The translations under genes and the position numbers were made by a program. Positions 9,768 through 18,439 of a DNA stretch of 64,000 nucleotides are shown here, piece by piece; the first letter of the stretch is position 1, and each line of letters opens with the position of its first letter. The notes under the pieces are model-generated. The model had not been told where the DNA came from. It did not search any database and was given only the letters and a program-made list of their open reading frames with translations. Source of the DNA: Sphingopyxis chilensis (GTDB lineage: Bacteria; Pseudomonadota; Alphaproteobacteria; Sphingomonadales; Sphingomonadaceae); assembly GCF_035930445.1 (NCBI RefSeq), contig NZ_CP142394.1:1025501-1089500 (forward strand). The letters are read 5' to 3'.

Positions 9768-9793
9768 GTTCCCCTCTTGTTCCATGAGAACAA
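9768..9793. promoter_or_regulatory. LexA-type SOS operator upstream of recA
   Basis: GTTC at 9768-9771 and again at 9779-9782 are separated by exactly 7 bases, the alphaproteobacterial LexA box GTTC-N7-GTTC. The second GTTC is also the left arm of a perfect palindrome, TTGTTC-CATGA-GAACAA (9777-9793). The element ends 64 bases before the recA ATG. Confidence 0.8.
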
Positions 9794-9857
9794 ATGTGGC
9801 ACATAGTCTGGCATTGCGATGCTTCTGCCGTCGCTCTAGAGCTGGAAAGGGACGGTC

Positions 9858-10937
9858 ATGGCCGGACAATTGTCACTCGTCGAATCGGGGAAATCAGTGA
9901 ACAACACGGACAGGCAGAAGGCGCTCGACGCCGCGCTCGCGCAGATCGATCGCGCGTTCGGCAAGGGCTCGGTGATGAAATTGGGCTCGAAGGAAGCCAT
10001 GCAGGTCGAGGCGATCTCGACCGGCTCGCTCGGCCTCGACATCGCGCTTGGCGTCGGCGGGCTGCCGCGCGGCCGCGTCATCGAAATCTACGGCCCCGAA
10101 AGCTCGGGCAAGACGACGCTCGCGCTGCATACGCTCGCCGAAGCGCAGAAGGGCGGCGGCACCGTCGCCTTCGTCGACGCCGAACATGCGCTCGACCCCG
10201 TCTATGCCCGCAAGCTCGGGGTGAACATCGACGAACTCATCGTGTCGCAGCCCGACACCGGCGAACAGGCGCTCGAAATCGTCGATACTCTTGTCCGGTC
10301 CAACGCGATCGACGTGCTCGTCGTCGACTCGGTCGCGGCGCTCGTTCCGCGCGCCGAAATCGAAGGCGAAATGGGCGACAGCCATGTCGGCCTGCAAGCG
10401 CGTCTGATGTCGCAGTCGCTGCGCAAGCTCACCGGCTCGATCAGCCGCTCGCGCTGCATGGTGATCTTCATCAACCAGCTGCGCATGAAGATCGGCGTGA
10501 TGTACGGCAATCCCGAAACCACGACCGGCGGCAACGCGCTCAAATTCTACGCCTCGGTCCGTCTCGACATCCGCCGCACCGGCCAGATCAAGAATGGCGA
10601 CGAGATCGTCGGCAACACGACGCGCGTGAAGGTGGTGAAGAACAAGGTCGCACCGCCGTTCAAGCAGGTCGAATTCGACATCATGTACGGGCAGGGCATT
10701 TCCAAGATCGGCGAGATCCTCGATCTGGGCGTCAAGGCCGGCATCGTCGAGAAATCGGGCGCCTGGTTCAGCTATGACTCGATCCGTATCGGGCAGGGCC
10801 GCGAAAATTCCAAAACCTTCCTCAAGGACAATCCCGAGTTGATGGAGCGGCTTGAAACCGCGATCCGCGGCCGGACCGAGGCGGTGGCCGAGGAAATGAT
10901 GGCCGGCCCCGACGACGAGGGCGACGACGACAATTGA
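9858..10937 (+). CDS. recA: Recombinase RecA
   Basis: 359 residues. RecA forms filaments on single-stranded DNA, drives homologous recombination and triggers LexA self-cleavage. Walker A is GPESSGKT (79-86). Other landmarks are [31 protein letters not shown] (loop L1/L2 region) and the acidic tail ending [10 protein letters not shown]. The SOS box upstream indicates LexA control. An 11-bp-stem hairpin follows the stop. In this genome recA is separated from alaS by an arginase-family gene, a GST and two small secreted-protein genes. Confidence 0.98.
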   Translation: MAGQLSLVESGKSVNNTDRQKALDAALAQIDRAFGKGSVMKLGSKEAMQVEAISTGSLGLDIALGVGGLPRGRVIEIYGPESSGKTTLALHTLAEAQKGGGTVAFVDAEHALDPVYARKLGVNIDELIVSQPDTGEQALEIVDTLVRSNAIDVLVVDSVAALVPRAEIEGEMGDSHVGLQARLMSQSLRKLTGSISRSRCMVIFINQLRMKIGVMYGNPETTTGGNALKFYASVRLDIRRTGQIKNGDEIVGNTTRVKVVKNKVAPPFKQVEFDIMYGQGISKIGEILDLGVKAGIVEKSGAWFSYDSIRIGQGRENSKTFLKDNPELMERLETAIRGRTEAVAEEMMAGPDDEGDDDN

Positions 10938-10944
10938 TTGCCAT

Positions 10945-10975
10945 CCGGCCGGTTCGCCTTGCTTGAACCGGCCGG
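10945..10975 (+). terminator. Hairpin after recA
   Basis: A perfect 11-bp stem (CCGGCCGGTTC and its complement) with a 9-base loop begins 8 bases after the recA stop. There is no clear U-run, so it may be a Rho-aided terminator or a 3'-end stabiliser. Confidence 0.5.
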
Positions 10976-11087
10976 CCGACGGCGGCGGGCCACCAGCCCC
11001 TTTGACCTGCACTCTCCCCCTCCCAAGCAGGTCGGCCCGCCCGCCGTTGATCCTTGCGCCGCTTCTGCCAGCGGCTACAAGCGGCGC

Positions 11088-11903
11088 ATGCCCGCGATCC
11101 GCCTTTTCGGCTTGCCCACCGACATCAACAGCAGCTTCGAACGCGGCGCCGCCGCCGGCCCCGCGGCGATCCGCGCCGCCCTGTGGAGCGACCGCGGCAA
11201 TATGGCGAGCGAGCTCGGCGTCGAAATCGGCACCGACATCGCCCTCACCGACGACGGCGACCTGCCGCTGACCGAAGACACGGCGCGCGACGATGCGGCG
11301 ATCCGCCGCCACCTTGCCTATGTGCGCGAAGATGGAGACATTCCGCTCGCGCTCGGCGGGGACCACGCGGTCACTTTCCCGCTCGTCGAGGCGGCGGCCG
11401 CTTGCCACGGACCGGTGACGATCCTCCACTTCGACGCGCATCCCGACCTCTATGATGATTTCGCCGGCAATCCGCGCAGCCACGCCTCGCCCTTCGCGCG
11501 TATCTGCGAGGCCGGTCATGCGAAGCGGCTGGTGCAGGTCGGCATTCGCACCCTTAACCGTCATTGCCGCGAGCAGGCGGAGCGCTTCGGCGTCGAGATT
11601 GTGCCGATGGCCGGTTTCTCGCCCGACCGCGTCCCGGTGCTCGACGGCCCGCTCTATATATCGATCGACCTCGACGGGCTCGACCCGTCGGCAGCGCCCG
11701 GCGTCGCGCATCCCGAGCCGGGCGGCCTGACGGTTCGCGAACTGCTCGCCGTGCTGCACAAGCAGACCGCGCCGATTGTCGGGGCGGATATTGTCGAACT
11801 GCATCCCGGTCGCGATGTAGGCGATGTGACAGCCATTCTCGGCGCCAAACTCGTCCGCGAACTCGCGGCGCTGATCGACCGCAACGGCCCCTATCGCCCC
11901 TGA
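11088..11903 (+). CDS. Arginase/agmatinase/formiminoglutamase family hydrolase
   Basis: 271 residues from the ATG at 11088; the open frame extends upstream but without conserved sequence. The binuclear Mn ligands of the ureohydrolase fold are all present: GGDHAVT, HFDAHPDLYDD and SIDLDGLDP. Members hydrolyse the guanidino or formimino group of arginine, agmatine, guanidinobutyrate or formiminoglutamate. The substrate cannot be told from sequence and no arginine or histidine pathway gene is next door. A GST gene follows 15 bases later, so the two probably share a transcript. Confidence 0.85.
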   Translation: MPAIRLFGLPTDINSSFERGAAAGPAAIRAALWSDRGNMASELGVEIGTDIALTDDGDLPLTEDTARDDAAIRRHLAYVREDGDIPLALGGDHAVTFPLVEAAAACHGPVTILHFDAHPDLYDDFAGNPRSHASPFARICEAGHAKRLVQVGIRTLNRHCREQAERFGVEIVPMAGFSPDRVPVLDGPLYISIDLDGLDPSAAPGVAHPEPGGLTVRELLAVLHKQTAPIVGADIVELHPGRDVGDVTAILGAKLVRELAALIDRNGPYRP

Positions 11904-11918
11904 TCCAAAGGAAAGTCC

Positions 11919-12569
11919 ATGAACCTGATCGTCCACCATCTGAACAACAGCCGCTCGCAGCGCATCCTCTGGCTGCTCGAGGAAATCGGCGCGGCTTACG
12001 AAATCAAATATTACGACCGCGATCCCGTCACCAATCTCGCCCCGCCCGAATTGCTCGCGGTTCACCCGCTCGGCAAGTCGCCGGTGATCGAGGAGTTCAA
12101 CGATTCCGTCTCCGGCGGCAAGGGCCGTGTGATCACCGAATCGGGCGCGATCACCGAATATCTGTGCGAACGCCACGGCGGCGGCCATCTGGTGCCGGAA
12201 CGCGGCAGCGATGATTATATCACGCACCTCGAATGGCTGCATTTCGCCGAAGGCTCGGCGATGACGCCGATCCTCCTGCGCATCTATACCGCGCGCCTCG
12301 GCGAAGCGGCGGCCCCGCTCGAGCCGCGCATCGCGCAGCAACTCGACGCGCACTTCGCATATATGGAAAGCCGCGTCGGCGAGAGCGGTCATTTCATCGG
12401 CGACAGCCTGTCGGCCGCCGATATCATGCTCAGCTTCCCCGCCGAGATTGCGGTCATGCAGGGCATGGCGCCGCGCTACCCCAAACTGGCCTCATTTGTG
12501 AACGCCTGTCACGACCGCCCGGCATGGCAGCGCGCGCGGGAGAAGGGTGGCGCCTATTATGGCTATTGA
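11919..12569 (+). CDS. Glutathione S-transferase family protein
   Basis: 216 residues. The thioredoxin-like N-terminal domain carries LNNSRSQRILWLLEE with the catalytic-region Ser, PLGKSPVI with the cis-Pro, and ITESGAITEYL, the glutathione-binding ES pair. The C-terminal helical domain has the N-capping motif FIGDSLSAADIMLSFP. It probably conjugates or reduces electrophiles in the cytoplasm; substrate unknown. An AAAGGAAAG-type ribosome-binding site precedes the ATG. Confidence 0.9.
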   Translation: MNLIVHHLNNSRSQRILWLLEEIGAAYEIKYYDRDPVTNLAPPELLAVHPLGKSPVIEEFNDSVSGGKGRVITESGAITEYLCERHGGGHLVPERGSDDYITHLEWLHFAEGSAMTPILLRIYTARLGEAAAPLEPRIAQQLDAHFAYMESRVGESGHFIGDSLSAADIMLSFPAEIAVMQGMAPRYPKLASFVNACHDRPAWQRAREKGGAYYGY

Positions 12570-13152
12570 GCCTGGAGGCCGCGCGCTGCTCGCCTCCGCG
12601 GCCTTGATGGCGGGGCTTCCGGCCGCTTTCGCCGCGCCGCTGACGCTCGCGCCCGAAGTGGAGCGTCAGATCGTCGCGCCCGAAGGGATGTCCTTTCAGC
12701 CGTCGGCATCCGACGAGGAGGGAGCGGTCGACCGGTTCGCCGAATATACGCTTGCACTGGCAAAGCGCGATTTCGCAGCGGCCTATGCGATGCTGCGCCT
12801 CTCGTTCCAGGCATCCAATCCGCGGCTCGAATGGGAAATGAACCAGCGCAAGCGGGGCACCTTGTGGGCCGACGGGCAAATCCGCCCGCTGCGCCTCAGC
12901 TGGTATATCGATCCCGCCGGGCAGCCGCCGGGTGTCTATGCCGCTTTCGACTTTCGCGGCGACCGCAAGGACGGGACGATGGACTGCGGCTACGTCGTTG
13001 TTCACCGCGCCGAGCCAGCCGCCGGCTGGACCGTCGTGCGCACCGACACGTCCGAAGTGCCGCCCGACCTGATCGAAGACGGCGTGCCGAAGGCCGATGT
13101 GTTGCGCCAACTGCCTTGCTACCTCGGCAAGGGCATTGCGACCGCCCTGTGA
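12559..13152 (+). CDS. Secreted protein of unknown function (related to the 13255 gene)
   Basis: 197 residues from the ATG at 12559, which overlaps the end of the GST gene; a GTG at 12547 is an alternative. The signal peptide reads RALLASAALMAGLPAAFA. The mature part begins with a helical EYTLALAKRDFAAAYAML and ends with an alpha/beta segment (GVYAAFDFRGDRKDG, CGYVVVHRAEPAAGWTVVRT). The pattern recalls DUF4019/NTF2-like proteins and parallels the next gene, so the two look like diverged tandem paralogues. Function is not known. Confidence 0.7.
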   Translation: MAIEPGGRALLASAALMAGLPAAFAAPLTLAPEVERQIVAPEGMSFQPSASDEEGAVDRFAEYTLALAKRDFAAAYAMLRLSFQASNPRLEWEMNQRKRGTLWADGQIRPLRLSWYIDPAGQPPGVYAAFDFRGDRKDGTMDCGYVVVHRAEPAAGWTVVRTDTSEVPPDLIEDGVPKADVLRQLPCYLGKGIATAL

Positions 13153-13254
13153 TCCCAAGCGAAATTTGGGCTTGCCGGCGCGCGCGCGCCTGCGCACGAT
13201 AGCGCGCAGGACGCGGCGCCGGGGGGCGATGCGCGAAGAGGTGGGGAACGGATT

Positions 13255-13995
13255 ATGGCGACGATTTTCGTGGCGGCATTGCTTGCGGCGGCACCGGGCG
13301 CGCCCGAAATCAAGATCGAGGCGGTGCCCGGCCGCGGCTATGCCGCAACGGTTCCGCTCATCGACGAGAACCAATATACGCCGGTCATCGAGCGGATAAA
13401 GCTGATGGCGGCCGAGCGATGCGGCGGACAGAGCGTCCGGTTCGGGCGCTTCTTTTTCGACAATGAGATCGACGTCGACCGCGGCGTCACGATCATCAAG
13501 GACTTTCGCCAGGCCTTTTCCTGCTTCGATCCCGCCACCGATCCCTATAAGCCCGTGCCCGCGGACTGGAAGGCGAGCGCGGCCGAAACCGCGGGGGCGA
13601 CCCAATATATGACGCGCTTTCTGGACAATCTCGACGCCGGGAACGGGCGCGCGCTGGCCGCGATGATGGACCCGCAGCTCGAGGCGACGACCGACGAGAT
13701 GACCCGGTTCAGCCGCGAAGCGAAGATGCACCAGACGGGCAGCGGCCGTTTCACCGCCCGATTGGACGGCTGGCTCAACAATCCGCCCGACGCGGCCTAT
13801 CCGGGCGCCTACGCACTGTTCGCCGTCATCAGCTCGCATCCCGGAATTGCCGGAACATGCGGCGGCGTGCTGCTCTATCGCGTCAACGATGGCAAATATC
13901 GGATCGCGCAATATGACGTGCGCTATGTTTCGCAGAAGCTGATCGACGAGGAGGGCATGAGCGACGAGGAACTCGATCGCCTTTGCCGTCGCTAG
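13255..13995 (+). CDS. Secreted protein of unknown function (related to the 12559 gene)
   Basis: 246 residues with a short hydrophobic N-terminus (MATIFVAALLAAAPGAPE). An N-terminal domain of about 90 residues contains two Cys (AERCGG, FSCFDP). A C-terminal part follows the same order as the preceding gene: helix YMTRFLDNLDAGNGRALAAM, then AYALFAVISSHPG and CGGVLLYRVNDGKYRIAQYD. The resemblance suggests a shared DUF4019-like domain. It ends shortly before alaS. No catalytic motif is recognised. Confidence 0.68.
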   Translation: MATIFVAALLAAAPGAPEIKIEAVPGRGYAATVPLIDENQYTPVIERIKLMAAERCGGQSVRFGRFFFDNEIDVDRGVTIIKDFRQAFSCFDPATDPYKPVPADWKASAAETAGATQYMTRFLDNLDAGNGRALAAMMDPQLEATTDEMTRFSREAKMHQTGSGRFTARLDGWLNNPPDAAYPGAYALFAVISSHPGIAGTCGGVLLYRVNDGKYRIAQYDVRYVSQKLIDEEGMSDEELDRLCRR

Positions 13996-14058
13996 GCGGC
14001 AAGCGCCGCCGCGCGTATCGCGCTTGAGAAACGCGTCGTTCCGCACTAGATCGCGCGC

Positions 14059-16707
14059 ATGACATCGACCAACGACATTCGCCGTTCGTTCCTCGACTAT
14101 TTCGGGGGGACGGGCCACCATATCGAACCGTCGGCGCCGCTGGTGCCGTACAACGACCCGACGCTGATGTTCGTCAACGCGGGCATGGTGCCGTTCAAGA
14201 ATGTCTTCACCGGGCTGGAGAAGCGCCCCTACAGCACCGCGGTATCGGCGCAGAAGTGCGTCCGCGCGGGTGGCAAGCACAATGATCTCGACAATGTCGG
14301 CTATACGGCGCGGCACCATACTTTCTTTGAAATGCTGGGGAATTTCTCCTTCGGCGACTATTTCAAGGAGCAGGCGATCCACCACGCCTGGACGCTGATC
14401 ACCAAGACCTGGGGTTTGGCGCCCGAGAAGCTGACGGCGACCGTTTACCACACCGATGACGAGGCGTTCGACCTGTGGAAGAAGATCGCCGGCCTGCCCG
14501 ACGAGCGCATCATCCGTATCGCGACGAGCGATAATTTCTGGTCGATGGGCGACACCGGCCCGTGCGGGCCGTGCAGCGAAATCTTCTATGACCATGGCGA
14601 CCATATCTGGGGCGGCCCGCCGGGATCGCCGGAGGAAGACGGCGACCGCTTCGTCGAGATCTGGAACCTGGTGTTCATGCAATATGAGCAGCAGCCGGGT
14701 GGCGAGCGCGTCGATCTGCCGCGGCCGAGCATCGACACCGGCATGGGCCTGGAGCGCGTCGCGGCGGTGCTGCAGGGCGTCCACGACAATTATGACACCG
14801 ACACCTTCAAGGCGCTGATCGCGGCGTCGGTCGACCTGACCGGGATTCCGGCCGAGGGCGCGACGCAGGCCAGCCACCGCGTGATCGCCGATCACCTGCG
14901 CGCATCGAGCTTCCTCGTCGCCGACGGCGTGCTGCCGTCGAACGAGGGGCGCGGTTATGTGCTGCGCCGGATCATGCGCCGCGCGATGCGCCACGCGCAT
15001 CTGCTCGGCGCGAAAGACCCGCTGATGCACCGGCTGCTGCCGTCGCTGACCGCCGAGATGGGCGCCGCCTATCCCGAGCTGATCCGCGCGCAGCCGCTGA
15101 TCGCCGAGACGCTCGAGCGCGAGGAAACGAAATTCCGCCAGACGCTCGACAAGGGGCTGAAGCTGCTCGACGAGGCGACCGCCGGCATGGGCAAGGGCGA
15201 TACGCTGGCGGGCGAGGTCGCCTTCAAGCTCTATGACACCTTTGGCTTCCCCTACGACCTGACCGAGGATGCGCTGCGCGCGAATGATATCGCGGTCGAC
15301 CGTGCGGGTTTCGACGCCGCGATGGCGCAGCAAAGGGCGGCGGCGCGCGCGGCGTGGAAGGGCAGCGGCGAAAAGGCGTCGGACGAAATCTGGTTCGACC
15401 TGGCCGAAACCAACGGCAGCACCGAATTCACCGGCTATACTTCGACCGCGGGCGAGGCGACGGTCATCGGCCTCGTCAAGGATGGCAAGCCGGTCGACGA
15501 GGTCCAGGCGGGCGACGCGGTGGTGGTGCTGACCAACCAGACGCCTTTCTATGGCGAGAGCGGCGGCCAGATGGGCGATGCGGGGACAATCGCGACGCTC
15601 GAAGGCGCGAAGGCGTCGGTGAGCGATACCGGCAAGCCGCTCGGCCGCCTGCACACGCATCAGGCGAAGCTGGAAGCGGGAACGCTGAAGGTCGGCGACA
15701 CGGTGCAACTGACGGTCGATGCCGAACGCCGCGATCGCATCCGCGCCAATCACAGCGCGACGCACCTGCTGCACGCGGCGCTGCGGAATCGGCTCGGCGG
15801 GCATGTGACGCAGAAGGGCAGCCTCGTTGCCGAAGACCGTTTCCGTTTCGACTTCTCGCATCCCAAGGCGCTGACCGGGGAAGAAATTGCGCAGATAGAG
15901 GCGGATGTGAACGCGCAGATTCGCGGTAATGAAGCCGTGTCGACGCGGCTGATGACGCCCGACGATGCGGTCGCGGCGGGTGCGCTCGCGCTGTTCGGCG
16001 AGAAATATGGCGACGAGGTTCGCGTGCTCAGCATGGGCAAGGCGACCGACACGCATTATTCGGTCGAGCTGTGCGGCGGGACGCACGTCCGCGCTCTGGG
16101 CGACATCGCCCTGTTCAAGATCGTCAGCGAAAGCGCGGTCTCTTCGGGCGTGCGGCGCATCGAGGCGCTGACCGGCGAAGCGGCGCGCCAGTGGCTGAAC
16201 GGCCGCGACGAAGCTTTGAAGACGGCCGCCGCGGCGCTCAAGACGTCGCCCGACGATGTGCCGGCGCGCGTCGCGGCGCTCGCCGACGCGCTCAAGAAGG
16301 CCGAGCGCGAGCTGGCCGATGCGAAGAAAGCGCTGGCGATGGGGGGCGGTGGCGGCGCCGCGAACGGCGCGCCGGCGGTCGAGCAGGTGGGTGATACCGC
16401 GTTCCTCGCGCAAGTCGTCGACGGGCTGGACCCCAAGGAACTGCGCGGAACGGTCGACGGCCTCAAGAAACAGGTCGGCAGCGGCGTCGCGATGCTGGTC
16501 GCGGTCAACGACGGACGCGCTTCGGTCGCGGTCGGGGTGACCGACGACAAGACCGGCAGCCATAGCGCGGTCGACCTGGTCAAGGCGGCGGTCGCGGCGC
16601 TTGGCGGGCAGGGCGGCGGCGGGCGACCCGACATGGCGCAGGGCGGCGGCCCCGACGGCGGCGCGGCGAACGACGCCGTCGCGGCGGTCAAAGCCGCGCT
16701 CGCCTGA
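14059..16707 (+). CDS. alaS: Alanine-tRNA ligase
   Basis: 882 residues, normal for AlaRS. It charges tRNA-Ala and edits Ser/Gly mischarging. The class II catalytic core is at the N-terminus ([26 protein letters not shown]). The editing domain has zinc ligands in HSATH (His565, His569) and CGGTH (Cys672, His676). A coiled coil and a Gly-rich C-Ala domain close the protein. [18 protein letters not shown] is the usual junction. Confidence 0.97.
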   Translation: MTSTNDIRRSFLDYFGGTGHHIEPSAPLVPYNDPTLMFVNAGMVPFKNVFTGLEKRPYSTAVSAQKCVRAGGKHNDLDNVGYTARHHTFFEMLGNFSFGDYFKEQAIHHAWTLITKTWGLAPEKLTATVYHTDDEAFDLWKKIAGLPDERIIRIATSDNFWSMGDTGPCGPCSEIFYDHGDHIWGGPPGSPEEDGDRFVEIWNLVFMQYEQQPGGERVDLPRPSIDTGMGLERVAAVLQGVHDNYDTDTFKALIAASVDLTGIPAEGATQASHRVIADHLRASSFLVADGVLPSNEGRGYVLRRIMRRAMRHAHLLGAKDPLMHRLLPSLTAEMGAAYPELIRAQPLIAETLEREETKFRQTLDKGLKLLDEATAGMGKGDTLAGEVAFKLYDTFGFPYDLTEDALRANDIAVDRAGFDAAMAQQRAAARAAWKGSGEKASDEIWFDLAETNGSTEFTGYTSTAGEATVIGLVKDGKPVDEVQAGDAVVVLTNQTPFYGESGGQMGDAGTIATLEGAKASVSDTGKPLGRLHTHQAKLEAGTLKVGDTVQLTVDAERRDRIRANHSATHLLHAALRNRLGGHVTQKGSLVAEDRFRFDFSHPKALTGEEIAQIEADVNAQIRGNEAVSTRLMTPDDAVAAGALALFGEKYGDEVRVLSMGKATDTHYSVELCGGTHVRALGDIALFKIVSESAVSSGVRRIEALTGEAARQWLNGRDEALKTAAAALKTSPDDVPARVAALADALKKAERELADAKKALAMGGGGGAANGAPAVEQVGDTAFLAQVVDGLDPKELRGTVDGLKKQVGSGVAMLVAVNDGRASVAVGVTDDKTGSHSAVDLVKAAVAALGGQGGGGRPDMAQGGGPDGGAANDAVAAVKAALA

Positions 16708-16718
16708 AGCCGGCCGAC

Positions 16719-17201
16719 TTGAAACCGACCAAGAAGACGCGGCGCACCGATCATGCCGAACGGCTGATCGCGGCGCCGCTGGTCGATGTGTTCGCGGCGT
16801 TCACGAGCGCCGACAAGCTGGCGCGCTGGTTGCCGCCCGAGGGGGCGACGGGAACGTTCGAGCATGTCGACTTGAGTGCAGGCGGGGGCTTTCTGATGCG
16901 GCTCACCTTCGATGACGCCGATGTCGAAACCAAAAGCGACGACGACAGCGATGTCGTCGAGGTCTATATCCCGACGCTCGATGACGGGCGGCTGATCGTC
17001 TGGGAGGTCGAATTCGAATCCGACGACCCGCGCTTTTCGGGGACGATGGCGATGCACTGGTATCTGTCGCGGCAGGGTGGCGGCACGCTGGTGACGATCG
17101 ACGCGCACCATGTGCCGCCGGGAATTTCGGCGAAAGATCACCTCGAGGGATTGAACAGCTCGCTGGCCAATCTGGCGGCGCTGGTGGAAAGTCGCGCGTA
17201 A
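16719..17201 (+). CDS. SRPBCC (AHSA1/START-like) family protein
   Basis: 160 residues from a TTG start; no in-frame ATG precedes the conserved region. ERLIAAPLVDVFAAFTSADKLARWLPP is the N-terminal signature of the AHSA1 branch of the SRPBCC fold. HHVPPGISAKDHLEGLNSSLANLA is the C-terminal helix that closes the hydrophobic cavity. Such proteins bind hydrophobic ligands or act as Hsp90-like co-chaperones; the ligand is unknown. It starts 11 bases after alaS and may be co-transcribed. Confidence 0.82.
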   Translation: MKPTKKTRRTDHAERLIAAPLVDVFAAFTSADKLARWLPPEGATGTFEHVDLSAGGGFLMRLTFDDADVETKSDDDSDVVEVYIPTLDDGRLIVWEVEFESDDPRFSGTMAMHWYLSRQGGGTLVTIDAHHVPPGISAKDHLEGLNSSLANLAALVESRA

Positions 17202-17213
17202 TCAAAGCGGCGT

Positions 17214-17233
17214 GTCCCCGCGAAGGCGGGGAC
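17214..17233. repeat. GAAG-loop palindromic repeat
   Basis: An 8-bp stem (GTCCCCGC and complement) with a GAAG loop, same design as 609-636. It lies between the convergent SRPBCC and holin genes, where it could act as a shared 3' end. Confidence 0.6.
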
Positions 17234-17319
17234 CCATCTCCTGCCGGTTCAAATTGGCACCGACCGGTGATGGGCACCCGCCTTCGCGCGTGCACAGGCT
17301 CTGTGTGTTGGCGAACCGA

Positions 17320-17733
17320 TCAGCTCTCCACCCCCTTCGCTTTCCCCCACGCCCGCGCGGCGGTGTAGCCCAGATAGCCCGTGCCGAAGAGCGCGTAGAG
17401 CGGCTCCGGGATTCCGGCGAGATAGGCGTTCATGCCATCGGCGATGCCCTTCGCCATCTCGGGCCGCGCGGCGGCGATCAGCCCCATCGGGATCGCCCAG
17501 AGCAAGAGCGCGTACATGACATAGAGGAAGCTCGGCCGCGCGCGGCTGGTCCACGGGTCGGCGCTGTTCGCCTCGGCGACGATCGCGGTCATCCGGGTGC
17601 GGATCGCTTCCATTTCCTGGCTTCCTTCCATTTTCAGCAGTTCGAGCTTGGCGCGGTCGCGCGCCTCGGGGTCGGGGATGATCTTGTCGATCAGCTTGGC
17701 GATGGGGCCGATCAGGCCTTCGATGATGCTCAT
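17320..17733 (-). CDS. GTA-type holin (3-TM holin family)
   Basis: 137 residues. An amphipathic N-terminus (MSIIEGLIGPIAKLIDKIIPDPEARDRAKL) is followed by the DPWTSRARPSFLYVMYALLLW stretch typical of the GTA_holin_3TM family and two or three membrane helices. Holins permeabilise the inner membrane so that an endolysin reaches the cell wall. It is 64 bases downstream of a GH108 endolysin gene. In Rhodobacter capsulatus the RcGTA lysis genes also form an isolated endolysin-holin pair away from the capsid cluster. No head or tail genes are nearby. Confidence 0.82.
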   Translation of the reverse strand: MSIIEGLIGPIAKLIDKIIPDPEARDRAKLELLKMEGSQEMEAIRTRMTAIVAEANSADPWTSRARPSFLYVMYALLLWAIPMGLIAAARPEMAKGIADGMNAYLAGIPEPLYALFGTGYLGYTAARAWGKAKGVES

Positions 17734-17797
17734 ACTCGCATGTCCTTTTGCTGGAAGTTGTCAAAGTTCACGATACGTCCCGGTACAATGATACCCG

Positions 17798-18367
17798 TCA
17801 CCCCTCTCCGACGCGGTTTGCGAGCCAGCCGTAGAGAAAGGCCTCCTGGCTCGGGCGGCGTTCGGCGAGCGCGATGTAGCGTTCGCCCTGCAACGCCTCC
17901 ATCGCGCGGAGGAGGACGGTTTCACCGCTCTTGCCGCGCGCTTTCAGAAAGCCGTCGAGCGCCGACAGCGTGCGCGGGCCGATGTCGCGGTCGACCGCGA
18001 TGTCGGGATAGTCGCGCGCGGCGCGGTTGAGCGCGTTGAGCGCGCGTTGGAGAAAACCCGCCGCGGTGCCCGTGCCCATGTTGACGCCGGTGTCGAACAG
18101 TTCGGCGGCGATCTGCGGCGCGCGCAGCGCGACCCGGTCGAAACCGGGGCGCAGCCAATAGAGGCGGCGATAGATCGATGCCGCCTCGGCGCGCGGCAGG
18201 TCGCGCATGCTGCCCGCATAGCCTTCGGCCCGTGCGACGGCCTGGGTGATCCCCCAGCAAGTGGGGCCGCCGCGGTCGGCGGGGTGGTTTACATATCGGC
18301 CTTCGCGGTCGATGACGGCGTCGATCAACGCGTCGGCGTCGCTGGCGAGTGGGTCGGGTCGTGGCAT
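17798..18367 (-). CDS. GH108-family endolysin (muramidase) of GTA type
   Basis: 189 residues from the ATG at 18367, preceded by AAGGAG. The N-terminal GH108 domain has IDREGRYVNHPADRGGPTCW with the candidate catalytic Glu22 and then GIT; the GVNMGTGTAAGFLQRALN segment and the C-terminal peptidoglycan-binding part complete the fold. It cleaves peptidoglycan during lysis. No signal peptide is visible, so export would depend on the adjacent holin. Its upstream region carries the TTTCCTACAA element shared with the 54.1-kb terminase-like gene. Confidence 0.85.
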   Translation of the reverse strand: MPRPDPLASDADALIDAVIDREGRYVNHPADRGGPTCWGITQAVARAEGYAGSMRDLPRAEAASIYRRLYWLRPGFDRVALRAPQIAAELFDTGVNMGTGTAAGFLQRALNALNRAARDYPDIAVDRDIGPRTLSALDGFLKARGKSGETVLLRAMEALQGERYIALAERRPSQEAFLYGWLANRVGEG

Positions 18368-18402
18368 GATTCGCTCCTTATGGTTGGTTGAACGGTTAAA
18401 AC

Positions 18403-18430
18403 GAACCATATTGGAATATTGTAGGAAAGG
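18403..18430 (-). promoter_or_regulatory. Shared upstream element A (TTTCCTACAA-N7-ATATGGTTC)
   Basis: Read on the minus strand, TTTCCTACAA (18428-18419), seven bases, then ATATGGTTC. It lies about 52 bases upstream of the endolysin ATG. The same element, identical at 23 of 27 positions, is at 54167-54193 at the same distance from the terminase-like gene. It also falls in front of the divergent quinone oxidoreductase gene, so which gene it serves is inferred from the second copy. Confidence 0.6.
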
Positions 18431-18439
18431 CTTTTCGCG

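Noticed and set aside
9894-12392. 832-residue open frame on the minus strand
   Set aside because: Antisense shadow of recA, the arginase-family and GST genes, which are unmistakable on the plus strand.
12454-16563. 1369-residue open frame on the minus strand
   Set aside because: Antisense to alaS and the two small secreted-protein genes; no conserved motif.
17320-18367. Prophage
   Set aside because: Only lysis genes are present; no integrase, capsid, tail or attachment site. The pattern fits a GTA lysis locus better.
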